From: Candidatus Roizmanbacteria bacterium
GTDB lineage: Bacteria; Patescibacteriota; Microgenomatia; UBA1406; GWC2-37-13
Length of the DNA: 5,102 nucleotides
NCBI GenBank assembly: GCA_024653985.1
Contig: JANLIS010000014.1
Coordinates: 1-5,102, forward strand
Direction of reading: 5' to 3'
The stretch's first letter is position 1; each line of letters starts with the position of its first letter. The position numbers were made by a program, and so were the translations under genes. Shown in pieces: positions 4,698 through 5,102 of this stretch. The notes under the pieces are model-generated. The model ran no database searches. It was not told where the DNA came from and saw only the letters and a program-made list of their open reading frames with translations.

Positions 4698-4817
4698 GTC
4701 CTGGTTACTTGAGCGACTTGGTCCCACCCTTTTCCATCCCGAACAAGGTCGTGAAACGAGTCAGCGCCAATGATACTCACATCGAAAGATGAAGGGAAAG
4801 TAGGTCGTAGCCGGGAC
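4698..4817 (+). rRNA. rrf: 5S ribosomal RNA
   Basis: This 120-base gene has all the main 5S landmarks. Helix I pairs GTCCTGG (4698-4704) with CCGGGAC (4811-4817), with one G-T pair. The conserved loop CCATCCCGAAC lies at 4734-4744 and GTGAAAC at 4751-4757. TCAGCGCCAATGATACT (4761-4777) covers the loop E side, followed by a short helix with a GAAA tetraloop (ATCGAAAGAT, 4781-4790), and GGGAAAGTAGGTCG (4794-4807). No 23S or tRNA sequence adjoins it: the upstream gene is a divergent protein gene and the downstream one a convergent protein gene, so it is unlinked from the other rRNAs at least within this window. Confidence 0.96.
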
Positions 4818-4827
4818 ATTTTTTTTT
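4811..4827 (+). terminator. T-tract terminator of the 5S gene
   Basis: The 3' strand of 5S helix I (4811-4817) is followed by one A and nine T (4819-4827). The rRNA's own closing stem plus the T-run could act as an intrinsic terminator, and no other hairpin follows before the convergent gene ends at 4838. Confidence 0.6.
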
Positions 4828-4837
4828 GGAAAAAATA

Positions 4838-5102
4838 TCATTTTGATTTAAATAAGACTTTCTTAGGAATATTAAATATTGAATCATCTTTTATAGCTTT
4901 TCTTTGACAACTTTTTATAATTTCGTTCAGATCAATACCTCTACCCTGGATCATATCTTTAACCAAATTATTGCTGATAATATCATTTATGTTAAAAAGT
5001 CCTAAATAATTTTCTGCCATACTGATGTAGCTTGATAAACTACATTTTCTTTCTCCGCTTGTTTTACCTTCATCCCAAATATATAAACAGTCTCCATTTA
5101 AT
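4838..5102 (-). CDS. C-terminal end of an unrecognised protein (runs off right edge)
   Basis: The frame ending in TGA at 4838-4840 is open upstream to the window edge, giving 87 visible residues. An ATG at 5020 would give 60 residues but has no Shine-Dalgarno or -10 box, and the frame continues beyond it with protein-like sequence (G-D-C-L-Y-I-W-D-E-G-K-T-S-G-E-R), so it is probably an internal Met. The visible part is soluble, with helical character in S-Y-I-S-M-A-E-N-Y-L-G-L-F and V-K-D-M-I-Q-G-R-G-I-D-L-N-E-I-I, and a basic tail ending K-K-V-L-F-K-S-K. I do not recognise the family. It converges on the 5S gene, ending 20 bases from it. Confidence 0.7.
   Translation of the reverse strand, partial: LNGDCLYIWDEGKTSGERKCSLSSYISMAENYLGLFNINDIISNNLVKDMIQGRGIDLNEIIKSCQRKAIKDDSIFNIPKKVLFKSK

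Overview
This AT-rich window looks like a chromosomal segment of a candidate-phyla-radiation bacterium (Patescibacteria). That assignment is an inference. It rests on two adjacent VirB2-like two-helix pilins of the kind common in that group, a run of small membrane proteins of unknown role, a 5S rRNA gene standing alone, and a GATCC-type palindromic repeat between genes. TGA reads as a normal stop (805-807 and 4838-4840), so the alternative code of Gracilibacteria/SR1 is not in use.

Layout. The left edge (1-339, minus) is the N-terminal part of a Fic-family protein. It diverges from a two-gene plus-strand pilin operon (511-807 and 804-1184). The 171-base spacer between them holds two outward-facing extended -10 boxes, a four-copy heptamer repeat and a REP-like double-hairpin palindrome. 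A strong hairpin at 1205-1230 separates the pilins from a convergent minus-strand gene (1291-1926) for a membrane-anchored protein with ten cysteines and a threefold cysteine repeat. That gene has a near-consensus promoter and a strong Shine-Dalgarno. Upstream of it, 2018-2146 is a low-complexity block of nine octamers in three groups of three, bracketed by a 13-base inverted repeat.

The centre is a tight minus-strand operon read from 4672 to 2152: a PH-domain (bPH2/YdbS-like) membrane protein, an 82-residue two-helix membrane protein, and a 575-residue protein. The last joins a PP2C-like domain that appears to lack its metal ligands to a transmembrane helix, a helical/coiled segment and a beta-propeller-like C-terminal half. 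All three proteins are membrane-bound, so they could form one envelope complex or sensor; this is inference.

Divergent from that operon is a complete 5S rRNA (4698-4817, plus), with its own promoter and T-tract. Its -10 overlaps the operon's -10 on the opposite strand. The right edge (4838-5102, minus) is the C-terminal end of an unrecognised gene that is open to the window boundary.

The most notable pattern is translation initiation. The Fic and first pilin genes both have TGCTATAAT followed by exactly six bases and then ATG, which places the predicted transcription start on the start codon (leaderless mRNA). The PH gene has TATAAT eight bases before its ATG. Only the cysteine-rich gene has a conventional leader and Shine-Dalgarno.
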